Source: Chloroflexota bacterium (lineage in GTDB: Bacteria; Chloroflexota; Anaerolineae; 4572-78; J111). From it: 64,000 nt of DNA. The stretch spans positions 124,001 through 188,000 of the forward strand of contig BOKF01000003.1 in assembly GCA_016860845.1 (NCBI GenBank), written 5' to 3'. Below the pieces are notes generated by a model. That model saw only the letters and a list, made by a program, of their open reading frames with translations, searched no databases and had not been told where the DNA came from. The translations under genes and the position numbers were made by a program. Positions 41,381 to 49,692 of this stretch are shown here, piece by piece; position 1 is the first letter of the stretch, and the number at the start of each line of letters is the position of its first letter.

Positions 41381-42046
41381 TCAGGTTGGCCCCAGCCAGC
41401 CCTGGCGGACGGCGTAGAGAGCCGCTTCGGTCCGGGAGTGAACCCCTAGTTTGCCGTAGATGTTGGCCAGATGTCCCTCGACCGTGCGCACGCTGAGATA
41501 GAGACGCTGGGCCATCTCTTTGTTACTCAGCCCCTGGGCCAGCAGGATCAGCACCGCTCGTTCACGCTCAGACAGGGATGCAGGTAAAACGGTTTCGGTT
41601 GGGGCCGATGATTGGCGAGCCAGGCGGGTGACCAGCCGCACCGCCAGCGCCTGGGGCAGACTGGCCTCACCGGCAGCGACCTGACGGATGGCATTGAGCA
41701 AGGCCGGCTGGGAAGCATCCCACTCGAGGCAGCCCAGAATACCTTTCTCCAGCCAGGTCAGCACCGTTGATTCATTCAGTTCGTCGGCAATAATGAGCAG
41801 CTTAGTTTGGGGGAAAGAGGTCAGGACAGAGGGTAAGAACTCATCCACGCTGCGACCGTCCAGCAAAAAAACGTCGGGAGGATCGCCGACCTGGGCTGGA
41901 CCGGCCGCCTGGGTGACTTTGGCCAGGTTAGGCTGGCCGGTTAGCAGGGCCTGCAGCCCCAGCCGCCATAACGTGGGACCACCCAGCACGCAGACGTGAA
42001 GTGAGATGGTGTTAGTCACCAGTCTAGCTTGAGGGATAGGCAACAA
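41381..42046 (-). CDS. LuxR/NarL-family response regulator
   Basis: This 221-residue protein has an N-terminal receiver-like domain (about 15-130) with VFLLDGRS carrying the presumed phospho-Asp. The C-terminal LuxR helix-turn-helix reads SERERAVLILLAQGLSNKEMAQRLYLSVRTVEGHLANI. The receiver is diverged and lacks a clear acidic pair, so phosphorylation is uncertain. Its 5' end overlaps the methyltransferase 3' end by 23 bp. No kinase is adjacent; one is encoded at 55596-57371 with its own regulator. Confidence 0.85.
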   Translation of the reverse strand: MLPIPQARLVTNTISLHVCVLGGPTLWRLGLQALLTGQPNLAKVTQAAGPAQVGDPPDVFLLDGRSVDEFLPSVLTSFPQTKLLIIADELNESTVLTWLEKGILGCLEWDASQPALLNAIRQVAAGEASLPQALAVRLVTRLARQSSAPTETVLPASLSERERAVLILLAQGLSNKEMAQRLYLSVRTVEGHLANIYGKLGVHSRTEAALYAVRQGWLGPT

Positions 42047-42686
42047 TTAATTTGACGACCCCCCACGGTCCCAGGTCTGTAACCGACTCAAGGTTCAAGC
42101 CCGCTCGCCGTACCTTCTCCACCGTGCGCCGGTTGATGTTGGCCCCGCTCAGGCGCACTACCAGCGGATTGAGTAAATCCATCAAGGGACCGATGACCGG
42201 GCGATCAATCCGCATGTGTTCCAGCAGGAAAATGCGTCCGGTGGGTTTGACCACCCGGCCCAACTCGTGTAGCCCTAATACGGGGTCGGGCACGGAGCAA
42301 AAGACAAAGGTAGCGACAGCGGCATCAAAAGCGTGGTCAGGAAAATCAAGCTGTTGCACATCCATTTGCCGCAGCTCAACAGGACGACCCAGCTTTTCAG
42401 CCCGGCGGCGGGCACGGTCCAACATCCTTTCGCTCAGGTCAATACCGGTGATGTTGGCGTAGATAAGATGGTAGGCAAAGTTCTTGCCGGTGCCCACGCC
42501 TACCTCTAAAATTCGCCCGCCCGGAACCATGGCCCAGAGGCGCTTACGCCAGCCGGCCATGTGGCGTTCCGGTAAAGTCTCCATGAGATCATAAATCGGC
42601 GCAATCCGATTGTACCGGGCGCGGGTTAAGTTGGTTTGGTGGGCGTCTGGCCCGGCTTGGGTGGGAGTATCAGGCCAATTGACCAT
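42024..42686 (-). CDS. Class I SAM-dependent methyltransferase (UbiE/COQ5-like)
   Basis: This 220-residue protein has the canonical SAM fold: GGRILEVGVGTGKNF (motif I), GIDLSERML (post-I), LDFPDHAFDAAVATFVFCSV (motif II/III) and GRIFLLEHM. It methylates a small molecule or lipid; the exact substrate is not evident. Members near metal-resistance genes are sometimes arsenite or phospholipid methyltransferases, but the ArsM Cys residues are not seen. It overlaps the response regulator gene. Confidence 0.82.
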   Translation of the reverse strand: MVNWPDTPTQAGPDAHQTNLTRARYNRIAPIYDLMETLPERHMAGWRKRLWAMVPGGRILEVGVGTGKNFAYHLIYANITGIDLSERMLDRARRRAEKLGRPVELRQMDVQQLDFPDHAFDAAVATFVFCSVPDPVLGLHELGRVVKPTGRIFLLEHMRIDRPVIGPLMDLLNPLVVRLSGANINRRTVEKVRRAGLNLESVTDLGPWGVVKLIVAYPSS

Positions 42687-42712
42687 TGATTGTATGTGCC
42701 CCTGTGAGTAAA

Positions 42713-43345
42713 TTAGCTTAGTGGCTCGCCCACACCCCCCACGCAGGCAGCCCTCGGTTCTGGAGTGAAGGAGCCGCGCTGGTAGCGTTGTAGGAACTGT
42801 ACCAGCCGCTCATCTGAAGCCCTGTCCAACTTAAGCTGCACCCGCCAGGCCGTGGCGATGATAGGGGCATCCAAGTCGGGCTTGGGGGCCAGAACAATCA
42901 ACGGTTCACCCTGGCCACTGCGCTCCTGGCGAACCAGATTCTGTAGAGTCTCCACTTGGTCGCTGGGCAAGTCAGGCTGGTAGGCCAGCCAGACCGCGCC
43001 ATGCTCCATCGAGTGGATCACGTTTTCTTCGCGGACAGGTTCCTCGTAAATGCCGCAGTTCTGCCAGGCCGCATTGTGGATTCCGCCGACCGGGACTTCG
43101 TCCGTATGGGCAATATCACCTTCCTGATGTCCCTGACCGGGATTGGGCAGAATCTCCGCGCCTTCGATGCCGCTATTAGCGGTAGCCGGCCCTTGAAAGC
43201 CCAGGTACAACAGGCCGATCACCAGCAGCACAGCAACCACGCCGCCACCAGCCAGCCAAACCCAGGAGGGTACCTTGGACTGACGCGGCGACGCTTGAGC
43301 GGCTGTTCGCTTGAAAGCTGAGGCGGAACTTTTCTTCTTGGTCAT
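42713..43345 (-). CDS. DUF3105 membrane-anchored protein
   Basis: This 210-residue protein has an N-terminal basic stretch, one membrane helix (about 28-48) and an extracytoplasmic DUF3105 domain with the diagnostic ...HNAAWQNCGIYEEPV, SMEHGAVWLAYQPD and WRVQLKLD. DUF3105 proteins are common in actinobacteria and Chloroflexota and have no assigned function. The conserved His/Cys residues suggest metal binding. It follows a rhodanese gene in the same direction, possibly in one transcript. Confidence 0.85.
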   Translation of the reverse strand: MTKKKSSASAFKRTAAQASPRQSKVPSWVWLAGGGVVAVLLVIGLLYLGFQGPATANSGIEGAEILPNPGQGHQEGDIAHTDEVPVGGIHNAAWQNCGIYEEPVREENVIHSMEHGAVWLAYQPDLPSDQVETLQNLVRQERSGQGEPLIVLAPKPDLDAPIIATAWRVQLKLDRASDERLVQFLQRYQRGSFTPEPRAACVGGVGEPLS

Positions 43346-43410
43346 TTATCTTTCCTCTATATCCTGCAAGGCGCAACGCACTTTCGAAGTACGTCGCACC
43401 TTAACCTGAT

Positions 43411-43860
43411 CTACTTGCTGATTAACTCATTCCCGGCGGCCTGCCAGGCCTGCATGCCGCCGTCAACCTCGACTATATTCGTGTAGTCCGAACTGACCAG
43501 GGTTTGCGCGGCTTCCGTGCTCATTCGACCACTGCGGCAGTAAAGCACAATTCGGGCATCTTTGTCGGCCGGCAGTTGACTCATGTTGGCTTCGATTTCG
43601 TTGTACGGAATAAAGGCGTCGGTTTGGGGGAGTTCGCCCTCGTAGGGGATATGCACATTGATCATGGTGAAGTCTTTGTTCGCCAGGGCTGGCTTCAACT
43701 GCTCAATGGAGATGTCCACATAGCCTTGAGCGTTTTTGGGCAAACTGAAAATATCGGCCGAGGCGGATGGAGTGGGCGTATTAGCTGGGCCGCAACCGGC
43801 CACGAGCAGTATAGTTAATATTAGCAGCGCTAGAAAAAACAGGAAACGTTTGGTCAACAT
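43411..43860 (-). CDS. Rhodanese-like lipoprotein
   Basis: This 149-residue lipoprotein (lipobox LVAGC near residue 23) has one rhodanese domain with the active-site loop VLYCRSGRMSTEAA. Rhodaneses transfer sulfane sulfur or hold redox-active Cys persulfides; outside the cell, a thiol-redox role is plausible. Its promoter (43911-43948) carries a CopY-like operator, tying it to the metal-response group. Confidence 0.87.
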   Translation of the reverse strand: MLTKRFLFFLALLILTILLVAGCGPANTPTPSASADIFSLPKNAQGYVDISIEQLKPALANKDFTMINVHIPYEGELPQTDAFIPYNEIEANMSQLPADKDARIVLYCRSGRMSTEAAQTLVSSDYTNIVEVDGGMQAWQAAGNELISK

Positions 43861-43910
43861 CCTTAGAGCTCCTTGCCTTTTTGATGGAATTTCATAGGGA
43901 TCATCTTTGT

Positions 43911-43948
43911 TCTTACATATTGTAGGCCAGAGGGGATGTCTCTGACAA
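43911..43948 (-). promoter_or_regulatory. Promoter with BlaI/CopY-like operator (rhodanese)
   Basis: Minus strand: TTGTCA (43948-43943), 18 bp, TACAAT (43924-43919). The -10 sits within GCCTACA-ATA-TGTAAGA (43911-43927), near-palindromic with 7 bp arms and a 3 bp centre. Confidence 0.65.
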
Positions 43949-43963
43949 ATTGAATGGGATCAC

Positions 43964-45148
43964 TTATCTTTTAATTTGCAAGCCAGGCCGTTGCTCAAGT
44001 TCGGGGGGCAACCGGGTGAGTGGATTACCCTCAATTTCCAGGGCTTTCAGCTTGGCTAATTGACCCAGTTCGGGTGACAATTCTCTCAACTGATTGTGAC
44101 TAAGAGATAGCCCGACCAGGTGGGAGAGTTGTCCAAGTTCGGGCGGGATTGAGTTCAACTTATTGTTGTTGAGCCACAGCCGTTCCAAATTGGCTAGCTG
44201 GCCGATTGGGGGAGGTACCTCTGTCAATTGATTGCTGCCCAGGTCCAGATCGGTGAGGTTGGCAAGCTGACCCAGCTCGGCCGGCAGGGTAGTGAGGTGA
44301 TTATGGGCCAGGTAGAGCTGGGTCAGCTTGACCAGACGACCGGTTTCAGGGGGTAACTCGCTCAACTGATTGGAACTCAAGTCCAGTTCTGACAACTGGG
44401 TCAACTGTCCGATTTCGGGGGGCAGGGTGGTGAGTTGGTTATTTCTGAGCCACAGAGATTCCAGCTCAGACAAGCGCGTGATTTGGGGTGGCAAGGTGGT
44501 TAGTTGATTAGCGCCCAGGTACAGATTTCTCAAGTTGGGTAGCCCAAAAATTTCGGGGGGTACCTCGGCCAATTGATTTTGGACCAGGTCCAGCGTCGTG
44601 AGCTGGGACAGTTGAACGATCTCAGGGGGTAAAGCCGCCAGTTGATTGCCGCCGAGTTGTAATTGGGTCAGGTTCGATAGCTGGCCGATTTCGGGCGGTA
44701 ACTGTTTCAGCTTGTTATTACTGAGCAAAAGCTGCTCTAACTCGGAGAGATGACCGATTTGCGGGGGTAAGGCCACCAATTGATTACTGCCCACATCCAG
44801 GATTGTGAGGCTGGAAAGTTGACCTACTTCGGCAGGTAGCCCGGTCAGCGCATTGGAGGAAAGGTACAGTTCGGTCAGATGGGTCAGGCGACCGATTTCA
44901 GGAGGTAACTCATCCAGCCCATTGTCATCAAGCCGCAGTTTCTTGAGCTGGACTAGCTGGCCGATTTCGGGGGGCAGGGAGGTCAGTCTCCGACCGGAGA
45001 GATTAAGTTCCTCGACGCCCGAATTGGCCGCCTCCAGGATTTCCTGGCGGATTGATTTTTGACCCAGGCCGCCACAAATCGCTGGGGCCAAACCTATCAA
45101 TGCAATGGTCAAAACTACCATAACGATTTGAAAATTTAATAACGCCAT
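43964..45148 (-). CDS. Leucine-rich repeat protein with N-terminal signal anchor
   Basis: This 394-residue protein has an N-terminal membrane segment (about 7-26) then about 13-14 repeats of the LRR unit LxxLxLxxNxLxxLPPEIGQLxxL (roughly 23 residues). This is the plant-like or small-GTPase-associated LRR type common in large environmental genomes. The domain is extracytoplasmic and likely binds proteins. Like the rhodanese, it has its own promoter with a CopY-like operator at 45186-45223. Its partner is unknown. Confidence 0.88.
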   Translation of the reverse strand: MALLNFQIVMVVLTIALIGLAPAICGGLGQKSIRQEILEAANSGVEELNLSGRRLTSLPPEIGQLVQLKKLRLDDNGLDELPPEIGRLTHLTELYLSSNALTGLPAEVGQLSSLTILDVGSNQLVALPPQIGHLSELEQLLLSNNKLKQLPPEIGQLSNLTQLQLGGNQLAALPPEIVQLSQLTTLDLVQNQLAEVPPEIFGLPNLRNLYLGANQLTTLPPQITRLSELESLWLRNNQLTTLPPEIGQLTQLSELDLSSNQLSELPPETGRLVKLTQLYLAHNHLTTLPAELGQLANLTDLDLGSNQLTEVPPPIGQLANLERLWLNNNKLNSIPPELGQLSHLVGLSLSHNQLRELSPELGQLAKLKALEIEGNPLTRLPPELEQRPGLQIKR

Positions 45149-45185
45149 ATTTTATTTGATTGAATAGGGAGCATCCTTTTATCAA

Positions 45186-45223
45186 TCTTATGTATTGTAA
45201 GTTATAGCCAGTATCTTTACCAA
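45186..45223 (-). promoter_or_regulatory. Promoter with BlaI/CopY-like operator (LRR gene)
   Basis: Minus strand: TTGGTA (45223-45218), 18 bp, TACAAT (45199-45194). It is inside ACTTACA-ATA-CATAAGA (45186-45202). The spacing and -10 match the rhodanese promoter. Confidence 0.6.
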
Positions 45224-45294
45224 ATTGAGGGGGGATGATTGTCCGACCACCTCCGGTTTTGAGTTTCACAGAGGGCCTTGTGGCGAGATCTTTT

Positions 45295-45344
45295 ATAAAA
45301 AATAGCACGATGTGGTCTGAGTATAGTGTCCCAGGCCACATCGT
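45295..45344 (-). terminator. Terminator-like hairpin after SHOCT gene
   Basis: Arms ACGATGTGG (45307-45315) and CCACATCGT (45336-45344). On the minus strand the hairpin is followed by GCTATTTTTTAT, fitting termination of the 45376-45928 transcript. Confidence 0.6.
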
Positions 45345-45375
45345 ATTGGGTGGAGATAACCGGCTGAACCAACCC

Positions 45376-45615
45376 TTATGGCTGGATTGTTTGCAGCATC
45401 TCTTGATACTGCTCAGCGGTTAGCTCACCTTGCGCATAGCGCGTTTTGAGAATCTCCGGCGCCGAAAGTGTTCCCTCGTTACGGTTATCCGATTGGGCCT
45501 GCGCCGAGGGGAACAGCAACCTGATCAGCCAAACGGCCAGGGCAATTAATCCGCCCCAGAAAAGGAGCATCCAGAAAAAGCCAAACAGTCCCATGCCTAA
45601 ACCAAAACCCATCAT
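45376..45615 (-). CDS. SHOCT-domain small membrane protein
   Basis: This 79-residue protein has one membrane helix (about 10-30) and a C-terminal SHOCT motif, ILKTRYAQGELTAEQYQEML. SHOCT modules occur at the ends of short membrane proteins near metal and cytochrome oxidase genes and probably aid oligomerisation. A close relative lies 43 bp upstream at 45659-45928. Confidence 0.82.
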   Translation of the reverse strand: MMGFGLGMGLFGFFWMLLFWGGLIALAVWLIRLLFPSAQAQSDNRNEGTLSAPEILKTRYAQGELTAEQYQEMLQTIQP

Positions 45616-45658
45616 TGTTCAATACCTCCTTCTACAAGAACTAAATTTGTGTTAGCAA

Positions 45659-45928
45659 TTATGACGCGATGTCGCTGAGCCTGGTTTGGTACTCCTCCCG
45701 GGTCAACTCCCCTCGGGCGTAGCGAATATCCAAAATCTCGCGGGCCGAGAGAACCTGAGAGGGAGCAGTCGTCGAAGCGCCCGAGTGGGTTGAGCGACTA
45801 ACCTTCTGTACCGCCCAAACAACCAGCAACACAATCCCAACCAGCACGGCAATGTTAAACAACAGGCCGATGAGTCCGCCCATCAGGCCAAAGCTGCCAA
45901 AGCCACCCATCATGCCACCATCCATCAT
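45659..45928 (-). CDS. SHOCT-domain small membrane protein
   Basis: This 89-residue protein has a Gly/Met-rich N-terminus, a membrane helix (about 17-40) and a SHOCT motif, ILDIRYARGELTREEYQTRL. AGGAGGTG precedes ATG 45928. It forms a two-gene transcript with the following SHOCT gene, divergent from the cytochrome oxidase operon. Confidence 0.82.
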   Translation of the reverse strand: MMDGGMMGGFGSFGLMGGLIGLLFNIAVLVGIVLLVVWAVQKVSRSTHSGASTTAPSQVLSAREILDIRYARGELTREEYQTRLSDIAS

Positions 45929-46129
45929 GATACACCTCCTGAATTTCAGTCATCGAGCCGGCTATGGCGGCTCGTCTATTTTTAATCTTACCTCTATTAT
46001 AGAAAGTTCTGTTGAAGCTATGATGAAGGGTTTATAAAGATTGTGTAAAGAGTTGACGCGAGTTGAGCCTGGTTGGGTAAGCCAGAGGATAGCTGTTGGA
46101 GCAGGGTAGCCAGGAGTAGCCCATAATTT

Positions 46130-46176
46130 TTGACAACCTTGCCTCAAGACTTATAATGGTCTTAAAATTCGTAAGA
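46130..46176 (+). promoter_or_regulatory. cox promoter with BlaI/CopY-like operator
   Basis: TTGACA (46130-46135), 16 bp, TATAAT (46152-46157), then TCTTAAA-ATT-CGTAAGA (46160-46176) immediately downstream. The ccdA-resA promoter at 51795-51843 has the same arrangement. The rest of the 318 bp gap before coxB shows no gene. Confidence 0.72.
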
Positions 46177-46246
46177 TTTTTGTCGTGCATGCCAACTGCC
46201 TCCAGCCGATGCTCAAAAATTATCGTCACCTTAACCAGGAGATTTA

Positions 46247-46993
46247 ATGATGACCCGACACGGAGTCTATGCCTTCCTCTTGTGGCTGGGGTTAACGGCT
46301 GTGGGGTTATGGTGGGCTTTCACCGCCAACCTGTTCCCTATGGCCGCCGCCGAGGAAGCCCACATCATTGATAGCGCCTTTCGACTGCTGTTGATTCTAG
46401 GCATGCCGATCACGACCCTGGTGCTGGCTGTTCTGTTTTATAGCGTCATTCGCTTTCGGGCCAGGGGTGAGGCGACAGAGGATGGGCCACCGATCCGCAC
46501 CAACCGGCTCATCACCTGGGGTTGGTTGGCCGTCACCTCGGCCCTGGCTATCTACGTCATTATTAATCCAGGGCTGACCGGTCTGGCCGAATTAAGCGCC
46601 AATCCCACCGAGAGCCTGGTGGTGCAGATTGAAGGTCAACAGTGGCACTGGAAGGTGACGTATCCGCAGTACAACATCAGCTATGACCAAGCCCTGCAAA
46701 TGGCTTTGCCCGTTAATACCCGGGTCAAGTTTGAAATAACCTCAACCGATGTCATCCACTCTTTCTGGATTCCGGCCTTTCGGATGAAGATGGATGCCGT
46801 TCCGGGCAAAACGACGGTGATGTACGTCACCCCCACAGAAACCGGCGCATTTGAGGACGACTCTAATCTGCGGGCGCAATGCGCCGAACTGTGCGGCACC
46901 GGCCATCCTAATATGAGTATGAACGTGCTGGTTTTAGAACCGGCCCAATTTGAACAATGGCTCACCGAAGCGCAGATGTTAACCAGTAATTGA
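46247..46993 (+). CDS. coxB: Cytochrome c oxidase subunit II
   Basis: This 248-residue protein has two N-terminal helices and a cupredoxin CuA domain. The binuclear copper ligands lie in CAELCGTGHPNM (Cys211, Cys215, His219, Met222), with an upstream His in IHSFWIPAF. CuA accepts electrons from cytochrome c. No fused cytochrome c domain is present, so a separate cytochrome c (perhaps 33851-34402) would be the donor. AGGAG precedes ATG 46247. Confidence 0.94.
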   Translation: MMTRHGVYAFLLWLGLTAVGLWWAFTANLFPMAAAEEAHIIDSAFRLLLILGMPITTLVLAVLFYSVIRFRARGEATEDGPPIRTNRLITWGWLAVTSALAIYVIINPGLTGLAELSANPTESLVVQIEGQQWHWKVTYPQYNISYDQALQMALPVNTRVKFEITSTDVIHSFWIPAFRMKMDAVPGKTTVMYVTPTETGAFEDDSNLRAQCAELCGTGHPNMSMNVLVLEPAQFEQWLTEAQMLTSN

Positions 46994-47010
46994 GGGGAGG
47001 ACAGAACCCG

Positions 47011-48840
47011 ATGAAACCTGTCATTAAAGGCTTAATTTGGGGAGCAATTGGCTTTCTCATCGGGATGGGAGTGCTCCTGCTGGCGCGATTTTTGCTGGGC
47101 CTAGAGCCGCAAGCAGCCGAACCCATGATAGTAGTCGGCTACGTATTTGGGGGGGTAGGCTGGCTGTTGGGTGTCGGAGCCTGGGATTACTGGGCCCGCC
47201 AGTGGTTTGACCTGCCCCTCAAAAAATATGAAACGACCGGCTGGCGACGTTACTTTGCTTTTGACACCGATCATAAGGTGATTGGCGTGCAGTACCTGGT
47301 TACTTTTTTGGGCTTATTTTTGCTGGCTGGGTTGCTGGCCATGCTCATCCGCCTGGAATTGATGCAGCCGGGCCGTAATTTTCTCAACAGCGCCAACTAT
47401 AACAATGTTATGAGCCTGCATGGCACCATCATGATCTTTGTGGCCGTGGCCGCTACGGTCGGCGCTCTTGGCAACTATATCATCCCCTTAATGATCGGCG
47501 CAGAGGATATGGCTTTCCCGCGTCTCAATGCCTTGAGCTTTTGGTTTGTGCCGCCGGTGGCTTTTCTGTTGCTGGGTTCGGTGTTGGCCGGGGGTTTCGA
47601 TACCGGTTGGACCGGCTATGCGCCGCTATCCACCGTGAATCGCCTGGGCGGGCTTTTCTACAACCTGTCCTTCTTGACCCTGGGTCTCTCTTCCATCCTG
47701 GGCGCCATCAACTTTCTGACCACAGTTATCACCATGCGCGCTCCCGGCCTGACCTGGGGACGACTGCCCATCTTTGTCTGGGCTATCTTTAGCACCTCAA
47801 TCTTGAGCTTGATCTTCACCCAGTTCGTGGCTCTGGCCATGATTATGACCGTGCTGGATCGCGCAGCGGGCTTCTCTTTTTTCAAGGTCAATCAAGGGGG
47901 CGACCCGCTGCTCTATCAAAATGTGTTCTGGTTTTACTCCCATCCTGCCGTGTACATTATGATCCTACCCGGCCTGGGGATTACCCTGGAAATTATTTCT
48001 CATTTCTCGCGCAAGCCGCTCTTTGCTTACAATTGGGCCGTCGGGGGCATGGTGGGCATTGTCATCCTGAGCGGCGTCGTCTGGGCCCACCACATGTTTA
48101 CCAGCAGTATGCCCGACCTGCTGCGGGCGCCCTTTATGATCACCACCGAATTGATTTCTATCCCGACCGGGCTGGTTTTTTTGGCGGCGCTGGGGACCAT
48201 GTGGCAAGGCCGGCTAAATTTAAAAACGCCCCTGCTGTTTAGCCTGGGGGTGATCTTCAACTTCCTCCTCGGCGGGATGACCGGCATTTTTCTGTCCGAT
48301 GTGGCGGTTGACATTCAGTTACAAGACACCTACTTTGTGGTTTCCCACTTCCATTACACCATTGTCGGCGGCGGCATCTTTGGTCTCTTTGCCGGGATTT
48401 ACTACTGGTTTCCCAAAGTCACCGGGCGGATGTACCACGAGCGGCAGGGGCAGCTTCAATTCTGGTGGATGTTCATCGGCTTCAACCTGACCTTCCTGCC
48501 GATGCTCTGGCTGGGCATGCAAGGCATGAACCGGCGCATCGCCGACTACCTGCCGGAACTGGGCGGGGTTAATCTGTGGGTCAGCCTGAGTGGGTTCTTC
48601 CTGGCGGCCAGTTTCCTGCTGTTCCTGTACAACATGGTGGTTTCGTGGCTGCGAGGGCCGCTGGCCGAGGCTAACCCTTGGGGCGCTCGGACCCTGGAGT
48701 GGCAAACCGCTTCCCCGCCCCCGTTGGAAAACTTTGAGCACAAGCCTGAAGTGACCGGCGACCCCTACGGCTACGGCGTTCCCGATTCGGTGCATGCCAT
48801 CGTCATGCCTCAGGTAGCCATCGGTGGTGGCAAAAACTAG
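47011..48840 (+). CDS. coxA: Cytochrome c oxidase subunit I
   Basis: This 609-residue haem-copper oxidase catalytic subunit has an additional N-terminal helix pair (about 1-60) before the canonical twelve. Haem and CuB ligands are recognisable: MSLHGTIMIF, WFYSHPAVYIMILPG and VWAHHMFT, plus the proximal VVSHFHYTIVG. HPAVYIMILPGLGI with Tyr marks a type A-family proton channel. It reduces oxygen to water and pumps protons. ATG 47011 is preferred because GGGGAGG precedes it; the TTG at 46990 lies in coxB. Confidence 0.95.
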   Translation: MKPVIKGLIWGAIGFLIGMGVLLLARFLLGLEPQAAEPMIVVGYVFGGVGWLLGVGAWDYWARQWFDLPLKKYETTGWRRYFAFDTDHKVIGVQYLVTFLGLFLLAGLLAMLIRLELMQPGRNFLNSANYNNVMSLHGTIMIFVAVAATVGALGNYIIPLMIGAEDMAFPRLNALSFWFVPPVAFLLLGSVLAGGFDTGWTGYAPLSTVNRLGGLFYNLSFLTLGLSSILGAINFLTTVITMRAPGLTWGRLPIFVWAIFSTSILSLIFTQFVALAMIMTVLDRAAGFSFFKVNQGGDPLLYQNVFWFYSHPAVYIMILPGLGITLEIISHFSRKPLFAYNWAVGGMVGIVILSGVVWAHHMFTSSMPDLLRAPFMITTELISIPTGLVFLAALGTMWQGRLNLKTPLLFSLGVIFNFLLGGMTGIFLSDVAVDIQLQDTYFVVSHFHYTIVGGGIFGLFAGIYYWFPKVTGRMYHERQGQLQFWWMFIGFNLTFLPMLWLGMQGMNRRIADYLPELGGVNLWVSLSGFFLAASFLLFLYNMVVSWLRGPLAEANPWGARTLEWQTASPPPLENFEHKPEVTGDPYGYGVPDSVHAIVMPQVAIGGGKN

Positions 48841-48864
48841 CGATTGCAGCAGAGAGGATAACGG

Positions 48865-49074
48865 ATGGACTCCGAAAAAACATCACCAGCCTATAAGCAG
48901 CGTCTGGGCGTCATTGTTTTCATCGTTCTGGCGGTGTTGACCGCCGTGGAATTTTGGATCAGCCTGTCGTTTACCAACCCTGGGCTTTATCTAGCCCCAA
49001 TTGTCCTGGTCAAAGCCGGGCTGATTATCCACTACTTTATGCGACTGTCACAACTCTGGCGGAAGGAGGTTTAG
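48865..49074 (+). CDS. Cytochrome c oxidase subunit IV-like small protein
   Basis: This 69-residue protein has two helices of the prokaryotic COX4 type (KAGLIIHYFMRLSQLWRKEV at the end). It is typical between coxA and coxC and probably stabilises the oxidase. Confidence 0.82.
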   Translation: MDSEKTSPAYKQRLGVIVFIVLAVLTAVEFWISLSFTNPGLYLAPIVLVKAGLIIHYFMRLSQLWRKEV

Positions 49075-49076
49075 GG

Positions 49077-49658
49077 ATGAGTGTCGCCGTTCATTCTGCC
49101 GATTCTGAACACGTAAACCGCATCCACTACAGCCGGTTAGCGATCAACCGGGTGGGGTATTGGCTGTTCCTGCTGTCGGAAAGCATGCTTTTCCTGGGAC
49201 TGTTGGCCGGTCGCTTTTACCTGCAAGGAACGTATCGCCCGGAGGTATTGAGCCAGGTGTTGGGGCTGGTCATCACCAGCGTCCTCCTGCTCAGCAGCCT
49301 GACCGCCTATCTCTCTGAGGTTGCCATTGCCCACAACGACCGGACCGGCTTTCTGCGCCATATCCTCTTGACCATCATCTTGGGGTTGGTATTCATTGGC
49401 GGGGTGGCCGTTGAATGGTCACAGGCCTTTGTGCATTTCCCCCCGCAGACCGGCTTTGGCACGGTTTTCTTCTCAATGACCGGCATGCATGCCTTTCATG
49501 TCATCAGCGGTATTTTCCTGCTGGCGCTCATGTATTGGCATGGGCGGCGGGGCAAGTACAGCGCCGAGCAGTATTGGCCGCCCGAAGCCGTGGTTAAATA
49601 TTGGCACTTTGTAGATGTGGTTTGGGTTTTCTTCTATGTGGCCTTGTACCTGGTTTAA
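49077..49658 (+). CDS. coxC: Cytochrome c oxidase subunit III
   Basis: This 193-residue, five-helix subunit III has WLFLLSESMLFLGLLAG near the start, GMHAFHVISGIFLLAL in the middle, and the C-terminal VKYWHFVDVVWVFFYVALYLV. Subunit III supports stability of subunit I and oxygen supply. ATG 49077 follows GGAAGGAGG, which lies at the coxIV stop. Confidence 0.93.
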   Translation: MSVAVHSADSEHVNRIHYSRLAINRVGYWLFLLSESMLFLGLLAGRFYLQGTYRPEVLSQVLGLVITSVLLLSSLTAYLSEVAIAHNDRTGFLRHILLTIILGLVFIGGVAVEWSQAFVHFPPQTGFGTVFFSMTGMHAFHVISGIFLLALMYWHGRRGKYSAEQYWPPEAVVKYWHFVDVVWVFFYVALYLV

Positions 49659-49692
49659 TGGAATAGAGAGACGAAATATGGGAGAGTTTGTG

